14,624 bases of DNA from JAJFVC01 sp039698075 (GCA_039698075.1 JBDKTJ010000023.1:1-14624); one strand, 5' to 3'. Positions 1-8,153 are shown, numbered from the stretch's first letter. Program-made: numbers and translations. The notes: a model not told the origin generated them from the sequence alone.

Positions 1-101
1 ACTGTCTATTTTGCCTCATTTTTCCTCTTGATTCGGAGGAAAGTTTCTTGGTATAAGCCCGGTCAGCGAAACGACATCCGCCAATTCGAGCCTTTTTGAG
101 C

Positions 102-107
102 AAGGAG
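102..107 (+). promoter_or_regulatory. Shine-Dalgarno for the OmpH-like gene
   Basis: AAGGAG lies 7 nt before GTG 115 and 10 nt before ATG 118. It supports initiation at one of these two adjacent in-frame codons and argues against the later ATG at 133, which would lose the positively charged signal-peptide n-region. Confidence 0.6.
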
Positions 108-117
108 TCAGAACGTG

Positions 118-768
118 ATGTGCCGCCGCCGCATGGTTACCTGGTCCGTGGTCGTCAGCTTGGGTTGTCTGGCGGTCGGAGGATGCGGAAACAACGGATG
201 GTCGTCGTTTTTTGGGGCAGGGGGCAGTCGCCTCAGCGGCGTGGCCGTGGTCGATCTGGACGAAGTGGCCCGTCAGCTTGGCCGCGACGCCTCGATGTTG
301 AAGCAGATGAACGAAGGCCAGACGTCGTTGAACCAGCAATTGCGGACGTTGCAGGCGTCGTTTCAGGAGAAATATCAACAAACCGCCCGCGATCTGACGT
401 CGCAGCCTGCCCCGAACGGTGCGAATCCCGACGCGAAGAAACAGCAGTTGGCCGGGCTGGAACGGGAAATGGGCCTTCAACTGAACCGTGCGAAGCAGAC
501 GGCCCAAAACAACCTGAACGCGTACCGGCAACAACTCATTCAGCAATTCCGCGAGGAAGTCGCTCCGGTGGCCAAAACCATTGCGGCCGAACGCGGCTTG
601 GGCGTGGTGGTCACGAAGAACGACACGGTTCTTTTGACGTTCGACGACGCCCATGACATCACGGCGGAGGTCGTCGCGAAGCTCCGCAACAAGCCGACGC
701 TCGGAGCGCCGTCCGCCGCGCCGGCGACCGCCGACCATTCGACTCCGTCGTCCGCGCCTCGCCGATAG
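118..768 (+). CDS. Skp/OmpH-family periplasmic chaperone-like lipoprotein
   Basis: This 216-residue protein resembles Skp/OmpH, the periplasmic holdase that escorts unfolded outer-membrane proteins. It opens with a charged n-region (CRRR), a short hydrophobic stretch and a lipobox-like VGGC with the lipidated Cys at about residue 23. The OmpH domain begins at about residue 41 with GVAVVDLDEVARQLG, continues through a Gln-rich helical region (about 60-150, probably the coiled-coil tentacles) and ends with the family-typical DITAEVVAKL near residue 180, followed by a Pro/Ala/Ser-rich tail. AAGGAG at 102-107 supports either GTG 115 or ATG 118; ATG 118 was chosen because it is the stronger start codon and keeps the charged n-region. 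The gene converges on the outer-membrane autotransporter gene with a 10-bp gap. Classical Skp is soluble, so the lipid anchor is a departure. The family call is firm; chaperone function and client are inferred. Confidence 0.88.
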   Translation: MCRRRMVTWSVVVSLGCLAVGGCGNNGWSSFFGAGGSRLSGVAVVDLDEVARQLGRDASMLKQMNEGQTSLNQQLRTLQASFQEKYQQTARDLTSQPAPNGANPDAKKQQLAGLEREMGLQLNRAKQTAQNNLNAYRQQLIQQFREEVAPVAKTIAAERGLGVVVTKNDTVLLTFDDAHDITAEVVAKLRNKPTLGAPSAAPATADHSTPSSAPRR

Positions 769-769
769 A

Positions 770-791
770 CCCGACAGATTACGGTGTCGGG
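770..791. terminator. Hairpin between convergent stop codons
   Basis: CCCGACA (770-776) and TGTCGGG (785-791) form a perfect 7-bp stem with an 8-nt loop. It starts just after the OmpH-like stop (766-768) and covers the stop (779-781) and last codons of the opposing gene. The position suits a bidirectional terminator, but no T-tract follows on either strand, so this is weak. Confidence 0.35.
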
Positions 792-3700
792 GGTTCGGTC
801 GCGCTGTTTGAGAACTTCGTCTTGTCGGGGTTCAGGTTGGTCACGCCGCTGTTGGTCGTGGCCGTGCCGCTGACCGTCTCCAGGTCGTACACCTTGAACG
901 TGCCGTAGCTGTTCGTCAGGTTGTAGACGCCGGTGCCGCCGCCGGCCGCGTTGTTCTCGAGTTCGAGGAACACGACCGCGGCGTTGGCGTTCGACTGGAT
1001 CAAGCACTCGGTGCCGGCGCCGCCGTTGTTGAACGTGTTGCCGGTCACCGTGGCGTTCAACGTGCCCAGAGCGGAGTTGGTCATCGTGACCGTCGTCACC
1101 GTGTCGCTCTCGTTGAAGAACGTGTTGTTGTCGATCAACGTGGTGACCGTCTTGGTGCTGGTGGTGCCGGAGACGTTCATTGCCAGGGCGGCGTAGTCGC
1201 CGGCGGAGTTGTTGACCGTGTTGTCGGTGATGGTCAAGTAAGTCTTCGAGGACGAGTCGCCGATCGCAACCGCGATGCTGTCGGTGCCGCTGCCGCCGGT
1301 GATCGTGTTGGTGCCGAGCGTGACGGTCATCGTGCCGGAACCCATCGAAGAGACGGCGACGCCGTTGCCGCCGGAATTGCTGATCGTGGTGTCGGTGACC
1401 GAGACGGTCATGGCGTTGGCGTCGTCGTGGGCGATCGTGACGCCGTTGCCGCCGGCGTTCGAGATGGCCACGTTGGTGAGCGAGACGTTTGCGGCATTGG
1501 TCAGGCTGACGGCCGCGCCGGTCGTGTTGCTGATCGTGCCGCTGCTGATGCTGACGGACCCACCGGTGACGTTGTCCAAAAGGACGCCGTTGGCGGCGCC
1601 GTCGACCACGACGCTGGCGAACGTCACACCGCTGCTGCCGACGGCCACGTCGGTGAGCGTCAGGCCGGAGCCGGTCCCCGTGTCCAATGTGTTGCTGGTT
1701 CCACTGACGGTGATTGTGCCGCCGTTGGTGGCCGAGAAGCCGTCGCCGCTGCTGGTCTTGATCGCCAAGCCGCCGGTGAAGCTGACTTTCGAGCCGGTGT
1801 TGCCGGCGATGGCCACCGCGTCGTTCGCGTCCGTATCGAGGTCGACGTTGCCGGTGAAGGCGACGACCGAATTGGTGTTGTTCAGCACCGAGATGCCTTG
1901 GGCCGTGCCAATGACGGGCGCGGTGATCGTGACCGATCCGCCCGTCATGTTCTGGATCGCCACGGTTTGGTAATCATTGGCCTGGGTGATGTTGCCGGCG
2001 TAGGCGACGGTGGCCGATCCGCCGCTGATGTTCAAGGCGACGGCGTCGGGACTGGTGATCGTGCAGGCGCTGAAGGTGAACTTGCCGTCGGAGTCGGTCA
2101 TGCGGATGCTGGCCGATCCGCCGCTGAGCGTGGTTCGGGCGAATGAGTATTTGCCGTCGGCGCCGTCAAAGACCAGGCCCGTGCCGTCGGTGGCCGTGAT
2201 GGCGTCCACGCCGGTGGATCCGGCCGTGAACGTGACGGTTCCGGTGTGGTTGCCGCTGATCGCCACGGCGGCGTAGTCGTTTGCCTGAGTAATCTTGCCG
2301 GTGTAGGCGACGGTGGCCGACCCGCCGCTCAAGTTAAACGCGACGGCGTCGGGGCTGGTGATCGTGCAGGCGCTGAAGGTGAAGTTGCCGTCGGAGTCGG
2401 TCATGCGGAGGCTGGCCGATCCGCCGCTGAGCGTGGTTCGACCGAATGAGTATTTGCCGTCCGCGCCGTCAAAGACGAGGCCTGTGCCGTCGGTGGCCGT
2501 GATGACGTTCGTGCCGGTGGATCCAGCCGTGAACGTGACCGTTCCGGTGTGATTGCCGCCAATCGCGACGGCGGCGTAGTCGTTGGCTTGACTGATCGAG
2601 CCGGTGAAGGCGACGTTGGCCGATCCGCCGCTCAAGTTAAACGCAACAGCTTTGGGGCTGGTGATCGTGCAGGCGCTGAGGGTGAACGTGCCGTCGGAGT
2701 TGGTCATGCTGATGCCGGCCGACCCGCCGGTGAGGTGCGTCCGGCCGAAGTTGTAGACACCGTCCGCGCCGTTGAAGACCAAGCCGGTTCCGCCGGTGGC
2801 CGTGATGGCGTCGACGGTGTCGGTTCCGCTTGTGGCGAATGTGACCGTTCCGGTGTGATTGCCGCCAATCGCGACGGCGGCGTAGTCGTTGGCTTGACTG
2901 ATCGAGCCGGTGAAGGCGACGTTGGCCGAACCGCCGCTCAAGTTAAAAGCAACAGCTTTGGGGCTGGTGATCGTGCAGGCGCTGAGGGTGAACGTGCCGT
3001 CGGAGTTGGTCATGCTCACGCCGGCCGACCCGCCGGTGAGGTGCGTCTGGCCGAATGTGTAGACGCCGTCGGCGCCGTTGAAGACCAAGCCGGTTCCGCC
3101 GGTGGCCGTGATGGCGTCGACGGTGTCGGTTCCGCTTGTGGCGAACGTGACGGTTCCGGTGTGATTGCCGCCAATCGCGACGGCGGCGTAGTCGTTCGCC
3201 TGGCTGATCGAGCCGGTGAAGGCGACGTTGGCCGATCCGCCGCTCAGGTTAAATGCGACGGCTTTGGGGCTGGTGATCGTGCAGGCGCTGAAGGTGAAGG
3301 CGCCGTCGGAGTCGTTGGTGATGCTCACGCCGGCCGACCCGCCGGTGAGGTGCGTCTGGCCGAAGGTGTAGACGCCGTCGGCGTTATTGGCGACCAAGCC
3401 GGTGCCGCCGGTGGCCGTGATGACGTCCGTGGCGGTTCCCGTGGAGGTAAACGTAACGGTGCCGGTGTGGCCGCCGCCGATGGCCACCGCGGCGTACGGA
3501 TTCGCCTGAGTGATCTTGCCGGTGAAGGCGACGTTGGCCGATCCGCCGCTCAAATTAAACGCGACGGCCTGGGGGCTGGTGATCGTGCAGGCGCTGAAAT
3601 CGAACGTGCCGTCGGAGCTGTTGGTAATGCTCACTCCGGCCGAACCGCCGGTCAGTCGGGTTTGTCCGATGGTGTAGATGCCGTCGGCGTTGTTGAAGAC

Positions 3701-5491
3701 CAGTCCGGTTCCGCCGGTGGCCGTGATGACGTTGTCGCCGGTGTTGGTCGGGGCCAGCGAGATGACGCCGGCATGTCCGCCGGAGACGGACAACGCGGCG
3801 CCGGTGTTGGCCTGGGTGATCGTGCCGGTGAAGGCGACGTTGGCCGATCCGCCGTCGACGCTCAAGGCCGCGCCGCCGGTGTTGGACAACGAACTGCTCG
3901 TGATGGAGAAGCTGCCGTCGGAGCTGGCGATGGCCACGCCGGTGCCCGAGCCGCCGGTGATGGTCGAATGGGTGACGGTCGCTCCGCCGGTGTAGTTGGA
4001 GAATTGGACGCCGCCGGCGCCGACGGTTCCGCCGCTGTAGGCGAATTGGTCGATGGTGACGGTGCCGCTGGAGTCCTGGAGGTTGACGCCGTAACCGGTC
4101 GTGCTGCCGACGGTGACGCGGTCGATGGCGACGCTGGTTAGGCTGCTGCCGGTGATGCCGCCTTGGCCGCCGGAAATGGTGACGCCGGAGACCTCGGTGT
4201 CGTCGGCCAACGTGATGGCGTAGCCGGTGGAGTTTTGGATTATCGGCGACGTGCCGGTTTGCATCGGCAGCGTCTTCGTGCCGTATTGGGTCAAGACGGT
4301 GTGCGCGACGCCGTCGCCCAACAGTTTTTGCGATTCTTGCAGCGTGATCGACTGATTGTTGAAGACGCTGTTGGCGTGCAGGAAGACGTAGTCGCCTTCG
4401 GAGGAGCCGGCCTGCGCGGCGGCCAAAGTGGAATAAGGATGTTCGTAGGTGCCGTCGCCGCCCGACGACGCGGTGCCGCTGGCGTGGACGAAGTACAAGA
4501 CGTTTCCTTCGGGATCGGTCATCACGTCGCCGACGCCTCTTTCCCAACGGCTGTGGACCACCACGTAGTCGGTGCGTTGGACCGGTTCACGCCATCGCTG
4601 ATCGAGACAGACCGGGGCCATTTCCGCCCGTCGGTTGGTGTTGTCCAGGAACCACGTCACACTGAACATGGCGACGGTGTTGAACAGCTTGTCGTTTGAG
4701 ACGGTCACGCTGGCGGCGACGTCCTGGGTCAAATAGCCGCGCAGGCCCGCCTTGCCGCCGAGGGTGTCTTCGTCGTTGCCGTTCAGATAATACGCGCCGG
4801 CGAAGGCCCAAAGGTTTCGATTGCCAATGCGTCGGGCGGCCTCAACGTCCACCTGCGTCATGGCGCTTTCCGTATACTGTCGATAGTCGGTGGCGAGCCA
4901 GTGTTCCAAAAAGTAAGAGTCGCCGACGCTGACCTTTCCGCCTTCGTATTGTTTCTTGCCGATGGGGAAGTTCGCGTTCAATCGGAAATCCCACAGTTCG
5001 CCCAACGATTCCAATCCGACGCCGAACTGCTGAAAATAGGTGCCTGAGTGATCTTCATTCGTGATGCTGTTGCCGTCGTACCAAGCGTGGACGCCGCCGA
5101 TGCGCTGGGCGCCGTCGCCGAGCCAGTTTGCATATTGGAAGCGCAAACCGCCGCCGAGACTGGGGCTCGGACGACTATAGTCATCCACGCGAAACGCGGC
5201 GTCGCCGAACAGCGCGAAGCCGTCGAACAACTGGGTGCGATTCAATCCCAACACGCCCTTGCCGGAACCTTCGCCGTAGCCCTTGGTGTGAAACTGGGCG
5301 CGAAACAGAAAATCGCCCCAATTGGTGGCCCCATTGTACGAGACGGGATTGTCACCTTCCTCGGGACCAATGGCGGTTTGTGCCCGAGCCGACGGGCTGG
5401 CGAGGAGCGAGATTGCCAAAAAGGCCCAAATTGGCAAAACGGTTGCGAGCATGCGGCGTGAGCAACACTTGGTTTCAAGCCAATTTTTCAC
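779..5491 (-). CDS. Inverse autotransporter with beta-helix repeat passenger
   Basis: A 1570-residue surface protein. Residues 1-37 are a signal peptide (hydrophobic core, cleavage expected after SARA). About 55-282 resembles the intimin/invasin inverse-autotransporter beta-domain: alternating aromatic strands, GGGLRFQYANW, then HAWYDGNSI and LRLNANFP-like strands (seen as DFRLNANFPIG). A linker (EPVQRTDYVVVHSR) leads at about 331 to YFVHASG and GTYEHPYSTLAAA, a typical entry to right-handed beta-helix domains. The passenger is rich in Gly, Ser, Thr, Val and Asn. Its core is six tandem repeats (549-1158) plus a partial seventh; more divergent coils run to the C-terminus, and no second anchor or sorting signal is visible. 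The family inserts the barrel in the outer membrane and exports the C-terminal passenger (type Ve secretion), often as adhesins. The GTG start is supported by a strong Shine-Dalgarno. Architecture is well supported; ligand and adhesive role are unknown. Confidence 0.88.
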   Translation of the reverse strand: MKNWLETKCCSRRMLATVLPIWAFLAISLLASPSARAQTAIGPEEGDNPVSYNGATNWGDFLFRAQFHTKGYGEGSGKGVLGLNRTQLFDGFALFGDAAFRVDDYSRPSPSLGGGLRFQYANWLGDGAQRIGGVHAWYDGNSITNEDHSGTYFQQFGVGLESLGELWDFRLNANFPIGKKQYEGGKVSVGDSYFLEHWLATDYRQYTESAMTQVDVEAARRIGNRNLWAFAGAYYLNGNDEDTLGGKAGLRGYLTQDVAASVTVSNDKLFNTVAMFSVTWFLDNTNRRAEMAPVCLDQRWREPVQRTDYVVVHSRWERGVGDVMTDPEGNVLYFVHASGTASSGGDGTYEHPYSTLAAAQAGSSEGDYVFLHANSVFNNQSITLQESQKLLGDGVAHTVLTQYGTKTLPMQTGTSPIIQNSTGYAITLADDTEVSGVTISGGQGGITGSSLTSVAIDRVTVGSTTGYGVNLQDSSGTVTIDQFAYSGGTVGAGGVQFSNYTGGATVTHSTITGGSGTGVAIASSDGSFSITSSSLSNTGGAALSVDGGSANVAFTGTITQANTGAALSVSGGHAGVISLAPTNTGDNVITATGGTGLVFNNADGIYTIGQTRLTGGSAGVSITNSSDGTFDFSACTITSPQAVAFNLSGGSANVAFTGKITQANPYAAVAIGGGHTGTVTFTSTGTATDVITATGGTGLVANNADGVYTFGQTHLTGGSAGVSITNDSDGAFTFSACTITSPKAVAFNLSGGSANVAFTGSISQANDYAAVAIGGNHTGTVTFATSGTDTVDAITATGGTGLVFNGADGVYTFGQTHLTGGSAGVSMTNSDGTFTLSACTITSPKAVAFNLSGGSANVAFTGSISQANDYAAVAIGGNHTGTVTFATSGTDTVDAITATGGTGLVFNGADGVYNFGRTHLTGGSAGISMTNSDGTFTLSACTITSPKAVAFNLSGGSANVAFTGSISQANDYAAVAIGGNHTGTVTFTAGSTGTNVITATDGTGLVFDGADGKYSFGRTTLSGGSASLRMTDSDGNFTFSACTITSPDAVAFNLSGGSATVAYTGKITQANDYAAVAISGNHTGTVTFTAGSTGVDAITATDGTGLVFDGADGKYSFARTTLSGGSASIRMTDSDGKFTFSACTITSPDAVALNISGGSATVAYAGNITQANDYQTVAIQNMTGGSVTITAPVIGTAQGISVLNNTNSVVAFTGNVDLDTDANDAVAIAGNTGSKVSFTGGLAIKTSSGDGFSATNGGTITVSGTSNTLDTGTGSGLTLTDVAVGSSGVTFASVVVDGAANGVLLDNVTGGSVSISSGTISNTTGAAVSLTNAANVSLTNVAISNAGGNGVTIAHDDANAMTVSVTDTTISNSGGNGVAVSSMGSGTMTVTLGTNTITGGSGTDSIAVAIGDSSSKTYLTITDNTVNNSAGDYAALAMNVSGTTSTKTVTTLIDNNTFFNESDTVTTVTMTNSALGTLNATVTGNTFNNGGAGTECLIQSNANAAVVFLELENNAAGGGTGVYNLTNSYGTFKVYDLETVSGTATTNSGVTNLNPDKTKFSNSATEPPTP
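2018..3847 (-). repeat. Six tandem 303-306 bp repeats in the passenger
   Basis: In the reading direction the units are 3847-3542, 3541-3236, 3235-2930, 2929-2624 (306 bp each), 2623-2321 and 2320-2018 (303 bp each). A degenerate seventh copy begins at 2017. Each unit starts with SA(N/T)VA(F/Y)TG and ends with (N/L)-(L/I)SGG, and each holds about four beta-helix coils. Units 3 and 4 differ at roughly 14 of 306 positions by eye. Unit 5 starts like units 3-4 and ends like unit 6, as if formed by recombination. Every unit carries one Cys in SACTIT. Period and frame are preserved throughout. Confidence 0.92.
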
Positions 5492-5498
5492 AATCCGG

Positions 5499-5506
5499 AC
5501 CTCCTC
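5499..5506 (-). promoter_or_regulatory. Strong Shine-Dalgarno for the autotransporter
   Basis: On the minus strand GAGGAGGT ends 7 nt before the GTG start at 5491-5489. It is the strongest Shine-Dalgarno seen in the window and selects the GTG over the downstream in-frame ATG at 5452, suggesting efficient translation of this large surface protein. Confidence 0.75.
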
Positions 5507-5803
5507 GTGCGAAAAGCGTCGGCCATACGGGCAGCGTAGTCGTCTTAATCGTTATAGTCGTTAAAAACGACAGGCCCGTCAGACTAATCGGTCCTTTACG
5601 GCAGTATCTTCAGCCTTTCTAACCCGCACGGTTTAACAAGTTCGCATACAAAGGGGCAATTGTCGCCACTCTAAAGGGGTGGGGAGTGGCGTTTCACGTT
5701 GCAAAAAACACCACGGTTCGTAGGTTTTGACGCATCTTACCTGACCGAGAGGGCGTCGAATGCAACAAAATGAGGGGGAGTCCCCAAAAAGGTGTAATGC
5801 GAC
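5507..5803. other. Intergenic leader with small hairpins
   Basis: No gene is visible between the murA stop and the autotransporter ribosome-binding site. The stretch should hold the autotransporter promoter and the murA 3' end. Seen directly: a 6-bp stem GTCGTT/AACGAC with a 3-nt loop at 5557-5571; the minus strand reads TATAAC, a -10-like hexamer, right after it, but no good -35 box at normal spacing. TAGTCGT occurs twice 18 bp apart (5537, 5555). A short GGGGA/TCCCC stem lies near 5775-5785. None of these is a convincing promoter or intrinsic terminator by itself. Confidence 0.5.
5557..5571. repeat. Perfect 6-bp inverted repeat in autotransporter leader
   Basis: GTCGTT, AAA, AACGAC forms a compact dyad about 66 bp upstream of the autotransporter start. 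It could be a repressor operator or an RNA hairpin; the adjacent -10-like TATAAC on the minus strand makes an operator plausible but unproven. Confidence 0.35.
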
Positions 5804-5812
5804 TTAAGTCGC
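5799..5812. repeat. 14-bp palindrome spanning the murA stop codon
   Basis: GCGACTTAAGTCGC is a perfect palindrome containing the last murA codons and the TAA stop. On the minus strand the stem (5 bp, TTAA loop) is followed 8 nt later by TTTTT, so it might contribute to termination, but the T-run is too far away for a standard intrinsic terminator. Confidence 0.3.
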
Positions 5813-7144
5813 GAGGGGTTTGCGAAAAATTTGGAGTGGGGACGAGTCTCGGTCCGATGGCTCCGACTCGGTTCTTTCGATGCGTGCGCCGAGTTGCCGC
5901 AACTTTTCGTCGAGCCGCTGATAGCCGCGGTCCAGGTGACGGACCTGTTCGATCGTGGTTTGGCCTTCGGCGGCCAGTCCGGCCAGGACCAGGGCGGCGC
6001 TGGCCCGCAGATCGGACGCCGCCACGGACGTGCCTTCGAGCCGTTCGACGCCATGGATCACCGCCGTGTCGTCGCGACAGGTGATGTGCGCGCCCAAGCG
6101 ATTCAGTTCGGCCACGTGCGAAAACCGGCTGCCAAAGACGCGGTCTTGCACGGTGCACTCGCCGTCGGCCAGGGACATCAAGGCGGTCCATTGGGCCTGC
6201 ACGTCGGTCGGCAGGCCGGGGAACGGTTCGGCCGCGATGCTGACGGGCCGGACCGGTCCGGTCGCGGTGATGGACACGCGATCGGCGGCGACGTCCACCG
6301 TGGCGCCGGTGGCCCGAAGTTTTTCGAGCACGGCGTCCATGTGGTCTGGCAAGACATCGAACACGGTGACCGAGCCGCCGGTGATGGCCGCGGCCAGAAG
6401 CAGCGTGGCCGCTTCGATCCGGTCGGGAATGAGCCGGTGTCGGGCGCCGCCGAGTTGCTCGACGCCTTCGATGCGCAAGATCGGCGTTCCGAGCCCCTCG
6501 ATCTTGGCGCCCAAGGCGATCAGAAAGCGGCCCAGGTCGACGATTTCCGGCTCCAGGGCCGCGCCGTGCAGAATCGTGACGCCGCGGGCCAGCACGGCGG
6601 CGCTCAAAACGTTCGCCGTGCCGGTGACGCTCGGACCGCGAGGACCGGACAGGTCAACCGTTGCACCGGTCAATCGTCGAGCCTCGGCCACCACGCAGCC
6701 GTGCTCCAGCCGAAGATCGGCCCCCAGGGCGGTCAACCCTTTCAGGTGCAGATCGACCGGGCGGTCGCCGATCCGACATCCGCCGGGCAGCGGCACGACG
6801 GCTTTTCGACGCCGAGCCAGCAGCGGGCCCAGGACGCAAAAGCTCGCACGCATCTGTCGGACGAACGGTTCGGGCGCGAAAACGGGCCGGGCGTCCGTCG
6901 TTTCGAGCGTCATTTCCGACGGTTTTTCATCCGAAGGCTCGACGGAGACGGTCAGTCCCAGCCGGCGGAGCAGTTTCGATTGGGTGGCGATGTCGGTCAG
7001 CCGCGGGACGTTTTGCAGATGCACCGGCTCGGAGGCGAGGATCGCGGCGGCCATGATCGGCAGCGCGGCGTTTTTTGCGCCCTCGCAACGGACCTGGCCG
7101 TGCAATGCCGCGCCGCCGGTGATTCGAAATGGAGTCGTCGCCAT
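5804..7144 (-). CDS. murA: UDP-N-acetylglucosamine 1-carboxyvinyltransferase MurA
   Basis: MurA transfers enolpyruvate from phosphoenolpyruvate to UDP-GlcNAc, the first committed cytoplasmic step of peptidoglycan synthesis. The 446-residue product has the family marks: GAKNAALP near residues 22-29 (UDP-sugar-binding Lys-Asn), MRASFCVLGPLLAR near 98-111, the catalytic Cys at about 123 in LPGGCRIGDRPVDLH (the fosfomycin-target Cys, so the Asp variant of resistant enzymes is absent), GLPTDVQAQWTAL with the catalytic Asp, and DLRASAALVLAGLAAEG with RGYQRL near the C-terminus. A GTG six codons upstream (7162) also opens the frame, but the ATG at 7144 fits the family N-terminus; neither has a clear Shine-Dalgarno. 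It carries a polar C-terminal tail of about 20 residues beyond the usual end. It is last in the rpmE-prfA-prmC-murA series, 64 bp after prmC. Confidence 0.96.
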   Translation of the reverse strand: MATTPFRITGGAALHGQVRCEGAKNAALPIMAAAILASEPVHLQNVPRLTDIATQSKLLRRLGLTVSVEPSDEKPSEMTLETTDARPVFAPEPFVRQMRASFCVLGPLLARRRKAVVPLPGGCRIGDRPVDLHLKGLTALGADLRLEHGCVVAEARRLTGATVDLSGPRGPSVTGTANVLSAAVLARGVTILHGAALEPEIVDLGRFLIALGAKIEGLGTPILRIEGVEQLGGARHRLIPDRIEAATLLLAAAITGGSVTVFDVLPDHMDAVLEKLRATGATVDVAADRVSITATGPVRPVSIAAEPFPGLPTDVQAQWTALMSLADGECTVQDRVFGSRFSHVAELNRLGAHITCRDDTAVIHGVERLEGTSVAASDLRASAALVLAGLAAEGQTTIEQVRHLDRGYQRLDEKLRQLGARIERTESEPSDRDSSPLQIFRKPLAT

Positions 7145-7208
7145 GACAAAAAATTGCCACACCGCAGAACAACGTAGCGGCAGGTTCTTTCTTCTCTCCC
7201 CTCTTCTT

Positions 7209-8102
7209 CTATTCCCTGCGTTCAGCTTGGATCACCCGAGGCTGGCGAGCCAAATCTTCGATGGTCGGACCGAGGCTCCATCGGGCGTCGGACTCCAACA
7301 ACGTGCGGACCGCCGCGTGAATCGTCGGACTGATTTCCAAGAGCAGTTGTCCGCCGGGTCGCAGACGTTCGGCCGACTGGACGATCAATCGCTCGATCAC
7401 CTCCGTGCCGCGGGGACCGGCCTCCAACGCCAGGCGAGGCTCGAACCGACGAACGTCGACGGCCAGCCGATCCATTTCGGCCGTCGTGATGTACGGCGGG
7501 TTGCTCACGACCAGATCGAACGACCGGTCGGAGGGCACGGCCGCGAACAAATCGCTTTCGATCAGGTCGATCCGATCCGACACGCCATGTTGGACGGCGT
7601 TGGTCCGAGCGACGGCCAACGCGGTCGGGCTGAGATCGATGGCCGTGACGCGGCACGCGGGCCAGTGTTTCGCCAAACAAACGGCGATTGCGCCGCTGCC
7701 CGTGCCGACGTCGGCGATTTGAGGAGCCGCCGGTTGGGTCGCGGCCTCCGCCTTCTTCTTCAAAAAATCGAGCGACGCGACCACCAGCAATTCGGTTTCG
7801 GGACGGGGAATGAGCACGTCGGGCGTGACGTGGAACGAAAGCGAATAGAATTCTTTGCGGCCGACCAGGTAGGCCACCGGTTTGCCTTCGGCCCGCTGTC
7901 GGACCAACTCGCGAAACGCGGTTCGTTGCGGGTCGCCGGGCGTTTTGTCGAAGGTCGTATAGAGTTGGATGCGCTGGCAGCCCAAGGCGTGGGCCAAAAG
8001 CACTTCGGCGTCCAATCGCGGGCTGTCCGCGTCGTGGCTTTTCAGATAGTCCGTCGTCCACTGCAACAGACGGCCGACGGTCCAAGGCTCGGCGGTGGAC
8101 AT
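7209..8102 (-). CDS. prmC: Release factor N5-glutamine methyltransferase PrmC
   Basis: PrmC uses S-adenosylmethionine to methylate the Gln of the GGQ motif in release factors, raising termination efficiency. The 297-residue protein has the expected order: an N-terminal helical release-factor-binding domain (about 1-80, with PVAYLVGRKEFY), IPRPETE at about 98-104, the SAM-binding motif DVGTGSGAIA at about 131-140, an acidic AIDLSPTAL strand, and the catalytic NPPY at about 201-204. Length is normal for the family. It follows prfA, which encodes its substrate, by 89 bp; that gap holds a 6-bp GC-rich hairpin (8154-8169) without a T-tract. No clear Shine-Dalgarno precedes the ATG, as for other genes in this cluster. 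Confidence 0.96.
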   Translation of the reverse strand: MSTAEPWTVGRLLQWTTDYLKSHDADSPRLDAEVLLAHALGCQRIQLYTTFDKTPGDPQRTAFRELVRQRAEGKPVAYLVGRKEFYSLSFHVTPDVLIPRPETELLVVASLDFLKKKAEAATQPAAPQIADVGTGSGAIAVCLAKHWPACRVTAIDLSPTALAVARTNAVQHGVSDRIDLIESDLFAAVPSDRSFDLVVSNPPYITTAEMDRLAVDVRRFEPRLALEAGPRGTEVIERLIVQSAERLRPGGQLLLEISPTIHAAVRTLLESDARWSLGPTIEDLARQPRVIQAERRE

Positions 8103-8153
8103 GACAGGAGGCCATTACCGGAGGAAACGGAAAAATACCGCAACGTCGCTGCC

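Noticed and set aside
2549..4141. A 530-codon plus-strand open frame antisense to the autotransporter repeats.
   Set aside because: It is periodic because it lies opposite the 306-bp array; its Gly/Ala/Asp/Arg-rich translation is typical of the reverse frame of GC-rich Thr/Gly/Val codons, and no ribosome-binding site or domain is visible.
5692..5705. Sigma-54-like GG/GC elements on the plus strand.
   Set aside because: The GG to GC spacing is 11 rather than 10 and no plus-strand gene follows.
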